In this document: positions 35,082-41,102 of the stretch, in pieces
How positions within the stretch are numbered: position 1 is the stretch's first letter
How the letters are laid out: each line of letters opens with the position of its first letter
Assembly (NCBI GenBank): GCA_028042835.1
Contig: JAOFOL010000018.1
Coordinates: 1 to 41,102, forward strand
Direction of reading: 5' to 3'
Origin: Opitutales bacterium
GTDB lineage: Bacteria > Verrucomicrobiota > Verrucomicrobiia > Opitutales > Seribacteraceae
DNA: 41,102 nt
Made by a program: the position numbers and the translations under genes
The notes under the pieces: model-generated
Databases searched by the model: none
What the model was told of the DNA's origin: nothing
The model's input: only the letters and a program-made list of their open reading frames with translations

Positions 35082-36345
35082 ATTCTATAATCCTAAAAAT
35101 ATATTTATAAAACATCTTTGTTTATGGTTGGTTCTTTTGATTTGTTTCGATTCCTCGCTGGATGCAAAATTCTCTCTTGGAGTTGATCACTTGGAAGAAA
35201 CAGACTTCACCATCATCAAAGGGAAGAAGGTAGGTTTATTAACACACCCAGCTGGTAAAAATATAGATGGAAAAAGTACTGTGGATGTTCTTCGTGGTAC
35301 TTCACAGGTCGATTTGGTAGCGCTTTTTGGACCTGAACATGGAATTTACGGTGATGAAAAGGCAGCGGTACCTGTAGAAGATAAAATTGATCAGAAAACG
35401 GGCCTCCCTGTCTTTTCTCTTTATGGAAAATTTCGAAAACCTTCTAAAAATATGCTCTCAAAAATTGATTGCCTGGTAGTTGATTTGCAAGATGTTGGCG
35501 TAAGGTGCTATACATACATTAGCTGTATGCGTTATGCGATGGAGGCATGTTTTGAAGAAGGAGTGCAGGTCGTTATTCTGGACCGTCCTAATCCTCTTGG
35601 TGGTTTAAAATTAGCAGGGCCAATGATCGATGAGAAATGGATGAGTTATGTCGGTGCCTTTCCCATGCCTTTTGTGCACGGAATGACTATTGGTGAAATA
35701 GCTTTATGGTCTAAGAAAGAAACCGGTATTTTGAACATTTCCGAAAAAGCTCGAAAGCAGGGTCAACTGGCCATCGTACCCATGAAAAATTGGTCTCGTA
35801 ATATGACTTGGCCTCAAACTGGTCTCAAATGGATTCCTACTTCTCCTAACATTCCCTCCTTGGATTCAGTTGCGGGTTATCCGATGACCGGATTAGGTGC
35901 TCAAATGGGAAACTTCAAACATGGAATTGGTACACCTCAACCATTCAGATTTTTGACTTTTGAAGGTAAATCGCCTGAAGAATTGAAGAATGAATTGGAT
36001 TCTCTGAGCTTAGGAGGTTTAGCATTTCAGGTTAAAACTCTTCAAGATTCAACGGGTAAATCGATTACGGGTGTATATATTATCCTCGAAGATTGGGATA
36101 GTTGGCGCCCAACAGAACTTGCTTTTCATATGATGAAATTGTCCGCCAAGTGGGAAACTCCTAGTCCATTTACGCAGGCTAAGGACTCAGAAGTTACCCT
36201 TTTTAATAAACATGTCGGCTCCACTTCTTGGTGGAATCATTTATATCAAAGCGGGCATACATGCGAACCCAATAAGTTTCTTGTAAAATGGGATATGGAT
36301 ACTGAGGAGTTTAGAAATCTAGTAAGCAAGTATTACCTCTACTAG
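35074..36345 (+). CDS. namZ: exported DUF1343/NamZ-like exo-muramidase
   Basis: About 423 residues from the ATG at 35074, which opens a signal peptide ending near DSSLDA; longer in-frame starts back to 34987 only read through the neighbour's coding sequence. The family is DUF1343, shown in Bacillus (NamZ) to be an exo-beta-N-acetylmuramidase in peptidoglycan recycling. Characteristic blocks are KKVGLLTHPAG, FGPEHGIYGDEKAAVPV near 80-100, FSLYGKFRKPS, LVVDLQDVGVRCYTYI and VVILDRPNPLGG. The C-terminal half (GLKWIPTSPNIPSLDSV, GIGTPQPFRF) is also typical. It overlaps the upstream gene by eight bases and lies in the same direction as RodA. The likely role is cell-wall turnover in the periplasm. 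Confidence 0.85.
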   Translation: MNEFYNPKNIFIKHLCLWLVLLICFDSSLDAKFSLGVDHLEETDFTIIKGKKVGLLTHPAGKNIDGKSTVDVLRGTSQVDLVALFGPEHGIYGDEKAAVPVEDKIDQKTGLPVFSLYGKFRKPSKNMLSKIDCLVVDLQDVGVRCYTYISCMRYAMEACFEEGVQVVILDRPNPLGGLKLAGPMIDEKWMSYVGAFPMPFVHGMTIGEIALWSKKETGILNISEKARKQGQLAIVPMKNWSRNMTWPQTGLKWIPTSPNIPSLDSVAGYPMTGLGAQMGNFKHGIGTPQPFRFLTFEGKSPEELKNELDSLSLGGLAFQVKTLQDSTGKSITGVYIILEDWDSWRPTELAFHMMKLSAKWETPSPFTQAKDSEVTLFNKHVGSTSWWNHLYQSGHTCEPNKFLVKWDMDTEEFRNLVSKYYLY

Positions 36346-36357
36346 AGTAGGGAATAG

Positions 36358-36371
36358 GCAGAATTTTCTGC
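36358..36371. terminator. possible bidirectional hairpin between convergent genes
   Basis: GCAGA-ATTT-TCTGC makes a five-base stem with a four-base loop between the NamZ-like stop (36345) and the stop of the convergent ACT gene (36371). Outer GTAG/CTAC bases could lengthen it with a bulge. No long T run follows, so termination is tentative. Confidence 0.35.
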
Positions 36372-36847
36372 TACCTGATGAAATCTTCCTGATTCAGCAC
36401 TTGAAGGTTGTAACTACGTAAGGCATCTTGGGCAATATCTTGATCCTCCATTGCTACAGCAATAACTGGTTTACCGTTTGGTTGATGGAGGAATGGGTAC
36501 ACATAATGAATATTGATTTCGGCTCCCAGTAGAGATTGTGTTACCTTATGGATTGAATCTTCGTTCTCTACTTCGACAGCTAAAATGTTTCTTTCTGTGA
36601 AAGATATTTGTTGAGATTTTAATAATCGTGCCAAGTCTTTTGGGTAATTTGGAATTAATCTAATGACTGCAGAATCTGTGGTGTCTAATACAGATATAGC
36701 AAGAATGTGAATATCGACATCTTTGAGCATAGATATAAAGTCATTTAGCCAACCGACTTTATTTTCAGCATATATTACAAATTGCCGTATAGAGTCTTGG
36801 CCAGGACTTTTTAAAGTCATCGAGCCGTCAAATTCATCATTCATCAT
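36371..36847 (-). CDS. tandem ACT domain protein
   Basis: A 158-residue protein made of two ACT-type beta-alpha-beta-beta-alpha-beta units: about 20-85 (QFVIYAENKVGWLNDFISMLKDVDIHI, then ISVLDTTDSAVIRLIP) and about 90-150 (ILAVEVENEDSIHKVTQSLLGAEINIHYVYPF, then PVIAVAMEDQDIAQDAL). ACT domains bind amino acids or other small ligands and regulate metabolic enzymes; this stand-alone tandem form is an uncharacterised type seen widely in bacteria. No enzyme is attached. Two consecutive ATG codons (36847 and 36844) can serve as start. It is divergent from the Sel1-repeat gene and convergent with NamZ. Confidence 0.82.
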   Translation of the reverse strand: MMNDEFDGSMTLKSPGQDSIRQFVIYAENKVGWLNDFISMLKDVDIHILAISVLDTTDSAVIRLIPNYPKDLARLLKSQQISFTERNILAVEVENEDSIHKVTQSLLGAEINIHYVYPFLHQPNGKPVIAVAMEDQDIAQDALRSYNLQVLNQEDFIR

Positions 36848-36928
36848 TCAAAAGGTTATCTATTTTAAGCTAATAAATCGAGTTAATTGGAAAGTGTACT
36901 CTTGCAACGTGGTTTTTTTCTATGCATG

Positions 36929-36934
36929 AAAGGA
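36929..36934 (+). promoter_or_regulatory. Shine-Dalgarno fixing the Sel1-repeat protein start
   Basis: AAAGGA lies five bases before the ATG at 36940, which opens a signal peptide. The upstream in-frame ATG at 36922 has no such site, so 36940 is preferred. Confidence 0.55.
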
Positions 36935-36939
36935 TAATC

Positions 36940-38418
36940 ATGAAAAATGTTAGGAATATTTTTTACCTTCTCCTCATTTGCACCCTGAATCAAGTTCAAT
37001 ATGGACTCACTACTGAGGGTTACAAATGGGTGATGTCCGATTTAGATTCCTTGAAGGAGGCATCTTCTAAAAATGATCCCTTCGCTCAGGCTGTCCTTTC
37101 ACTTGCCTATGTTCATGGTGATAAAGGTCTGAGCATTTCCTTAGAAAATGCTCAGAAATTAGCTAGAATATCTGCGGATTCAGGTCACTGGCTTGGATTG
37201 TTTGCCCTTGGCTACATTCATAGATTTGAGCCTCTAGGGCCTAATCCTGAGATTGTACGAAATTATTATTTAAAGTCATTTCAAGATCCGGATGGTCAGA
37301 TGATCAAACTTGCAGCAAGAAAAGATCCAATTGCATCCTATGTGCTTGGGGAGATATTCACATCTGACGAAGTTAGACCCGATGTGGTACCTGACTTACA
37401 GTTAGCTGCTCGACATTATGAAATTGCTAGTCAGGGGGGGTATCACCCTGCTAGTGTTCAATTCGCTTTATTTAAACTTCATACTATTGTAGAAGCTGGG
37501 ATGGGTATTGAAAAAGATCTCACCCATGGTGTGAAACTTTTAAAAGTTGCCGCGCAACATAAATTACCTTCGGCTCATCATTATTTAGGCCGCTCTTATT
37601 TTAAAGGAGTTGGTGTAGAGAGTGATTTAGAAATGGCTCTTGTACATTTTCAAGCAGCAGCCGATCGAGGTTATGGACTATCTCAATTAGCCGTTGCTGA
37701 TTTTTACGCTTATGGCGTTACGGGTCCACCTAAAGTTGATTTGGCAATGCGCTATGCTCGTTTGGCACTGAGTTATGATGAGAAGAGTGCACTTAACAAA
37801 ATTAATGAATATCAGAAAATCCTGACTGGGGATAGTAGTAATGTGGCTTCAATTGTTCAAGTTGATGCTCCTAGTTCTAGCTCACCTTTGAAAGAAGAAC
37901 CAAACCCGCCAGTTCCAATACCAGAATTACCAAATACTACGGATAGCTTTGAAGTCACAAGATTACCTTCTCCTTACGCCTCCAATAACCTTACTGAAGA
38001 TTCTCAACCAGCTTTACCTGTTGTAAATTTAAGCGAATCTTCCATTTCCCAACCTTCATTACCAGGAAATCAGGGATACAATGAAGATAAGATTAACTCC
38101 GACACCGATCGTAGTAATGAAATTAGTTATCCACCTCCGAATTTGCAAAATACAGAAGAGATGTGTGAGGATGCAAAAAAACTATATTGGGGTAGGGGCG
38201 TACAGGTTGATTATATCGGAGCAAAAGCACTTTTTATACAATCTGCAAACGGTGGGTCTGCCGAATCTGCCCGCTACTTAGGTCTAATGTACTTGAGAGG
38301 CAAAGGTGTGCAGAAGAATCTAGAAACATCGGTAATGTGGTTTGATACAGCGTCTAAGGGAGGCGATACACTCGCACAAAAGAATTTAGTTACTTTAAAA
38401 GCAATGCTTGGAAAGTAA
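36940..38418 (+). CDS. exported Sel1-repeat protein
   Basis: About 492 residues from the ATG at 36940 with a signal peptide (MKNVRNIFYLLLICTLNQVQ). At least five Sel1-like (TPR-type) helical repeats are visible: NDPFAQAVLSLAYVHG, HWLGLFALGYIHR, LPSAHHYLGRSYFKGVGV, LSQLAVADFYAYG, then after a linker EDAKKLYWGRGVQVDYIGAK and SARYLGLMYLRGKGVQKNLE. The linker (about residues 305-405) is rich in Pro, Ser and Asn and probably unstructured, separating a main repeat block from a final pair. Sel1 proteins act as scaffolds for protein contacts, often in the envelope. No enzymatic residues are seen. The gene is 57 bases upstream of a tRNA gene. Confidence 0.85.
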   Translation: MKNVRNIFYLLLICTLNQVQYGLTTEGYKWVMSDLDSLKEASSKNDPFAQAVLSLAYVHGDKGLSISLENAQKLARISADSGHWLGLFALGYIHRFEPLGPNPEIVRNYYLKSFQDPDGQMIKLAARKDPIASYVLGEIFTSDEVRPDVVPDLQLAARHYEIASQGGYHPASVQFALFKLHTIVEAGMGIEKDLTHGVKLLKVAAQHKLPSAHHYLGRSYFKGVGVESDLEMALVHFQAAADRGYGLSQLAVADFYAYGVTGPPKVDLAMRYARLALSYDEKSALNKINEYQKILTGDSSNVASIVQVDAPSSSSPLKEEPNPPVPIPELPNTTDSFEVTRLPSPYASNNLTEDSQPALPVVNLSESSISQPSLPGNQGYNEDKINSDTDRSNEISYPPPNLQNTEEMCEDAKKLYWGRGVQVDYIGAKALFIQSANGGSAESARYLGLMYLRGKGVQKNLETSVMWFDTASKGGDTLAQKNLVTLKAMLGK

Positions 38419-38474
38419 GTGCATGCTTTTTATGATTTACCTTCAATCATTTAAGAGTTAAAAAAGTTTATATA

Positions 38475-38567
38475 GGAGAGATGGCAGAGTGGTCGAATGC
38501 GCTGGTTTGCTAAACCGGTGAGGGGCTAATAGTCCCTCCACGGGTTCGAATCCCGTTCTCTCCGCCA
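38475..38567 (+). tRNA. tRNA-Ser (anticodon GCU)
   Basis: Full cloverleaf: acceptor GGAGAGA (38475-38481) pairs with TCTCTCC, the anticodon stem CTGGT/ACCGG encloses TTGCTAA with anticodon GCT at 38509-38511, a long variable arm (GAGGGGCT...AGTCCCTC) is typical of tRNA-Ser, and the T arm is ACGGG-TTCGAAT-CCCGT. The 3' CCA is encoded (38565-38567). It reads AGC and AGU codons. It is not an amber suppressor, which matters for the TAG in the acyltransferase gene. Confidence 0.97.
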
Positions 38568-38647
38568 TTTTAAAGTTAGTTTATTTCGTTAAGCCCTTAC
38601 TTTTCGCTTCGTTTGACAGAATGCTTTGTTTAAAGTAGTCAGTCTAA

Positions 38648-39100
38648 ATGAAATATTTAATCCGACTATCATGGATGTTGTTAGTTTTGGTATTATTTAA
38701 CTTCTCCTGCACGAAGTCTAATAATCCTTACCGTTCCGATTCTAACCTGCAAAACTTGGAGATGCATAGTCAAGTTGTTGAAAATGCAGAAAAAGTTCCA
38801 GTACTTCGCAAACTTAATTTACAAACTCTTACGATTGGGAAAAATCGTATTGAAATAGAGGAATTAATTGGACCTCCTGAAGGCAAAAGCTTAGATGGTG
38901 GAAATGGATTCCTTTGGGATTACCGCAGACCAGTTTACGATGAAGCAACTAATAAAGTCTATGGTTGGAGCTTAATATCTTTCAAGTTTCTTAAAGGTCT
39001 ATGCTCTTCGGTTAATATTCGTCTTGAAACTCCTCCACTTCAGTTAACTACTCCGCAACCAGAGGAAAATGTAGCAGATAATAATGGAGAGAGTCCATAA
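38648..39100 (+). CDS. small lipoprotein, BamE-like
   Basis: A 150-residue lipoprotein: hydrophobic signal ending FNFSC (Cys21 the probable lipidated residue). The mature part contains LQTLTIGKNRIEIEELIGPPEG and FLWDYRRPVYD, a pattern resembling the SmpA/OmlA (BamE) fold, where a GMTxxQVxxLLGPP-like segment is followed by an aromatic strand. The resemblance is faint and based on pattern only. It lies 80 bases downstream of the tRNA and converges with the next lipoprotein gene. Confidence 0.7.
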   Translation: MKYLIRLSWMLLVLVLFNFSCTKSNNPYRSDSNLQNLEMHSQVVENAEKVPVLRKLNLQTLTIGKNRIEIEELIGPPEGKSLDGGNGFLWDYRRPVYDEATNKVYGWSLISFKFLKGLCSSVNIRLETPPLQLTTPQPEENVADNNGESP

Positions 39101-39140
39101 CAGTTCGTAATAAACCAGGATAGAAAAAATTATCTACCAA

Positions 39141-39665
39141 TCAAGGAAGTCGGACAATTGCTATGCCACTGGAGTTTGAGTTCGTGTCCACTCTTTTACC
39201 ATTAGAATTTAAAATTTCTACTTTAGATCCTGTTGAGCATGTTACTGTAACTGGTCGTGGGTGTGTAATATCCATTTTCTCTCCTTTGCTTAATTTTTTC
39301 CAGTCAATCTCTGTGCCAAACTCATCTTGAACAAGAATCCATAAGTTTGCCTGTGCAGTAATGGAGTAGCGAGAATTTAAAGAAGAGGAATGAGATTCCT
39401 TAGGGGGTGGTGCATAAATTTCTGAAAATGAGCGAGAATTTGCAGGAGCATAGTTTTCGAACTGTTTATGTTGACCCGGGTCTGGATCATAATTTGGTGC
39501 TGTTTGAGAGAATGACGAACCGACCTTTGACTCATAACTTGGAGTTGAGTATGTGGGGTAGGGCGGTGGAGCATCAGGAACGGTAGTGTTTCCACCACAT
39601 CCTCCAATCAAGAGGAGAACAAAAAGATAAGGAGTTGTCAGTAATTTAGATAAAACTGGATACAT
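39141..39665 (-). CDS. lipoprotein with RodZ C-terminal-like domain
   Basis: About 174 residues from the ATG at 39665; a TTG at 39677 is an alternative start. A signal peptide ends at the lipobox IGGC (Cys23). A Pro/Tyr/Ser-rich segment (about 28-95) follows, then a small beta-rich domain (about 103-161: ANLWILVQDEFGTEIDWKKL, KGEKMDITHPRPVTVTCSTG, KVEILNSNGKRVD) whose pattern resembles the DUF4115 domain at the C-terminus of RodZ. No helix-turn-helix or transmembrane RodZ half is present. The function is unknown; an envelope role is likely from the lipid anchor. Confidence 0.72.
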   Translation of the reverse strand: MYPVLSKLLTTPYLFVLLLIGGCGGNTTVPDAPPPYPTYSTPSYESKVGSSFSQTAPNYDPDPGQHKQFENYAPANSRSFSEIYAPPPKESHSSSLNSRYSITAQANLWILVQDEFGTEIDWKKLSKGEKMDITHPRPVTVTCSTGSKVEILNSNGKRVDTNSNSSGIAIVRLP

Positions 39666-39769
39666 ATTGTTGGACAAGAAATTACTAATTAAAAGTAAGC
39701 TTAATGATCATTCAACTAGAAACTTCTAACTTTATAATTTTACAGTCAAAATAACAGGCTGAAAATTAA

Positions 39770-41102
39770 TTATTTGTTTTGGTTAATATCTTGGATTGAG
39801 TCTAATTTCGTAGCGTAGATTAGTGTGTGTCCGCTTGCTAATTTTCCAATTAGATCATTTCCCTTTTTTGAAAAAGCACATTCAATGAATTCACTCTTAA
39901 GATTATCCCCGATTGTTCCTACATATTTGCCGTTTTCTTTTCTCCATAATCGAAGTGCACCATCATGAGTAGTTGCGATCAACTGCTTGTTAGTTGATGT
40001 GTTCATCGGACGCGAATTACCACTATTTTTACTAGAGGAAAACTTGATGAGAAAATCTTCCAGTTCCGAATACGGAAAGCTGAGTTCTTTAGAGAAATTA
40101 AAATAGAAATCAGGTGTTTTTTCTGTTTTTCCTTTTGGGTCAATTATCACAATAGCAGAGTCATCTGGAAAGTTTCGAAGCGAACAACTTCCTTTTTCTG
40201 TAGTTAGTAAAATTTTTTCCCCATCATCTGTAAAACTAAAGTCTTTTGCACTCGGGAGGTTCAAGTGAATTATTTTATAAATCATCCCAGACTTTGGTTC
40301 AACTAAGCTCATTTTACCGTTGGACTGTAAGATACTAATATAATTTCTGTTTGGTAACCATTTAGCAATGATTACATCGCCTTTACTCTTATCCAATATT
40401 ACCTTCGAGGCGGTTCCACTCCTATCTATAATTTGAACATTTGAATTTAAGGACGAACAAAGTATACTTTGCGAATCATGTGAGAATTCCACATATTCAA
40501 TATCTCCTGAATAATCTTGATTTGTAAGAACCCAGACCGGGTTTTCTTCGTCAAAATCTCGAAATACGAGTTTGCCTGATAGATCACAAGTTATAAAGGA
40601 GGTGCCTTTGGGATCAATTGCAATCGATGAAATTGGAGCATCGTGATCTGAGAAATTCTTTATTATTTTTTTGGATTCATAATCAATAAGATAAATACTT
40701 CCATTTTCAGTTCCAATAATTACCTGTTGTTTGCCTTTGAGGATCTTTATTTCAATAATTGAATTGTTTACATCAAGATTAATCTCAGCTGAATCACCAC
40801 TCAATTTGTTTATGGCAATCTCACCTAAGTTATTTCCGCTTACAACAACTCTATTTTCTTCATCAAACAAAGCCTTAGGTCTGTTTGAGTCACTCCTGGA
40901 GCCCATCATGAAGTTTCCCTTTGGGATAAGGACCATGGGGATTTGAGAACTTTTAACAGCAGTGTCCAAGTCTCCACGTTGTTGAAAAAGAACCTCCTCA
41001 CTTTGCTTATACTTTTTTGATAGATCCGGACCCAAGCAAATTCTAAACCCACGATCCCCGTCTGAAACAGTGGGCGAGTTTGCCCCTCGATAGGCAGACC
41101 GA
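39770..41102 (-). CDS. FGE-sulfatase/WD40 fusion protein, 5' partial
   Basis: The frame is open to the right edge, so the N-terminus lies outside. The first visible residues (RSAYRGANSPTVSDG, DRGFRIC) are the C-terminal end of an FGE-sulfatase (SUMF1/EgtB-like) domain. After a short linker comes MVLIPKGNFMMGS, which looks like the start of a second FGE domain, but this stops after about 20 residues and turns into a beta-propeller: repeats such as IIGTENGSIYLIDYESKKII, SSIAIDPKGTSFITCDLSGKLVFRD, VEFSHDSQSILCSSLNSNVQIID and LIATTHDGALRLWR are WD40-type blades (six or seven over about 330 residues). The TTG at 41035 is not the true start. The role is unknown; FGE-like domains can bind metal or act as oxygenases, and the propeller suggests a protein-contact surface. 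Confidence 0.8.
   Translation of the reverse strand, partial: RSAYRGANSPTVSDGDRGFRICLGPDLSKKYKQSEEVLFQQRGDLDTAVKSSQIPMVLIPKGNFMMGSRSDSNRPKALFDEENRVVVSGNNLGEIAINKLSGDSAEINLDVNNSIIEIKILKGKQQVIIGTENGSIYLIDYESKKIIKNFSDHDAPISSIAIDPKGTSFITCDLSGKLVFRDFDEENPVWVLTNQDYSGDIEYVEFSHDSQSILCSSLNSNVQIIDRSGTASKVILDKSKGDVIIAKWLPNRNYISILQSNGKMSLVEPKSGMIYKIIHLNLPSAKDFSFTDDGEKILLTTEKGSCSLRNFPDDSAIVIIDPKGKTEKTPDFYFNFSKELSFPYSELEDFLIKFSSSKNSGNSRPMNTSTNKQLIATTHDGALRLWRKENGKYVGTIGDNLKSEFIECAFSKKGNDLIGKLASGHTLIYATKLDSIQDINQNK

Noticed and set aside
1-41102. Mobile elements, CRISPR arrays, prophage or toxin-antitoxin genes
   Set aside because: I looked for regularly spaced repeats, transposase or integrase motifs and phage structural genes and saw none; the tRNA-Ser gene has no integrase next to it or visible duplicated 3' end in the window.

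Overview
The window looks like a chromosomal stretch from a Verrucomicrobiota-type bacterium (PVC superphylum; a marine Opitutae-like lineage is my best guess). Two gene pairs encode a cytochrome-like PSCyt2/PSD1 (DUF1549/DUF1553) protein followed by a Tat-exported DUF1501 protein. This pairing, plus secreted sulfatases, ThuA-domain proteins and a standalone 4-mercaptohistidine N1-methyltransferase, is the PVC signature. By eye the DNA is moderately AT-rich and Shine-Dalgarno sequences are mostly weak or absent. I see no rRNA, CRISPR array, insertion sequence or prophage.

Layout. (1) 1-9532: polysaccharide-degradation genes on the + strand. These are a PSD1/DUF1501 pair (the first gene is cut by the window edge), an HDOD signalling protein, two overlapping sulfatases, an alpha/beta hydrolase and an SMP-30-type lactonase. 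A ThuA-domain protein converges on them from the minus strand. (2) 10459-16804: a probable sugar-acid operon with an SDR dehydrogenase, a ribose-type ABC importer (lipoprotein receptor, double ATPase, permease) and a UxaE-like tagaturonate epimerase. (3) 16871-18983: an OlsF-like fused O-/N-acyltransferase split by one in-frame TAG, and a small SelW-like Cys redox protein converging on it. (4) 19024-25267: an AraC regulator divergent from a second, very large PSCyt1-PSCyt2-PSD1 protein and its DUF1501 partner. (5) 25543-30215: a membrane-anchored VWA protein, a ThuA gene broken in a run of nine G, xylulokinase, the translationally coupled methyltransferase and a small conserved helical protein. 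(6) 30251-36847: housekeeping and cell-wall genes (RodA, RNase E/G, glycerate kinase, a DUF2062 membrane protein, a NamZ-like muramidase) and a tandem ACT protein on the other strand. (7) 36940-41102: a Sel1-repeat protein, tRNA-Ser(GCU), two lipoproteins (BamE-like and RodZ-C-like), and the C-terminal part of an FGE-sulfatase/WD40 fusion running off the right edge.

How it fits together. The left and middle parts read as an accessory region for taking apart sulfated, uronate-containing polysaccharides. Exported sulfatases and esterases act outside the cytoplasm. A lactonase, an importer and an epimerase/dehydrogenase then process sugar acids, and xylulokinase and glycerate kinase could feed products into central metabolism. 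The AraC protein is positioned to control the second PSCyt/DUF1501 pair. The right third is mainly envelope growth and turnover. The points most worth checking are two single-site gene breaks (amber codon at 17414, G9 run at 27031), a sulfatase whose activation motif is CWTTR instead of CxPxR, a xylulokinase/ovothiol-type methyltransferase coupling, and the FGE-WD40 chimera. Functions are assigned from motifs recognised by eye; no database search was possible.
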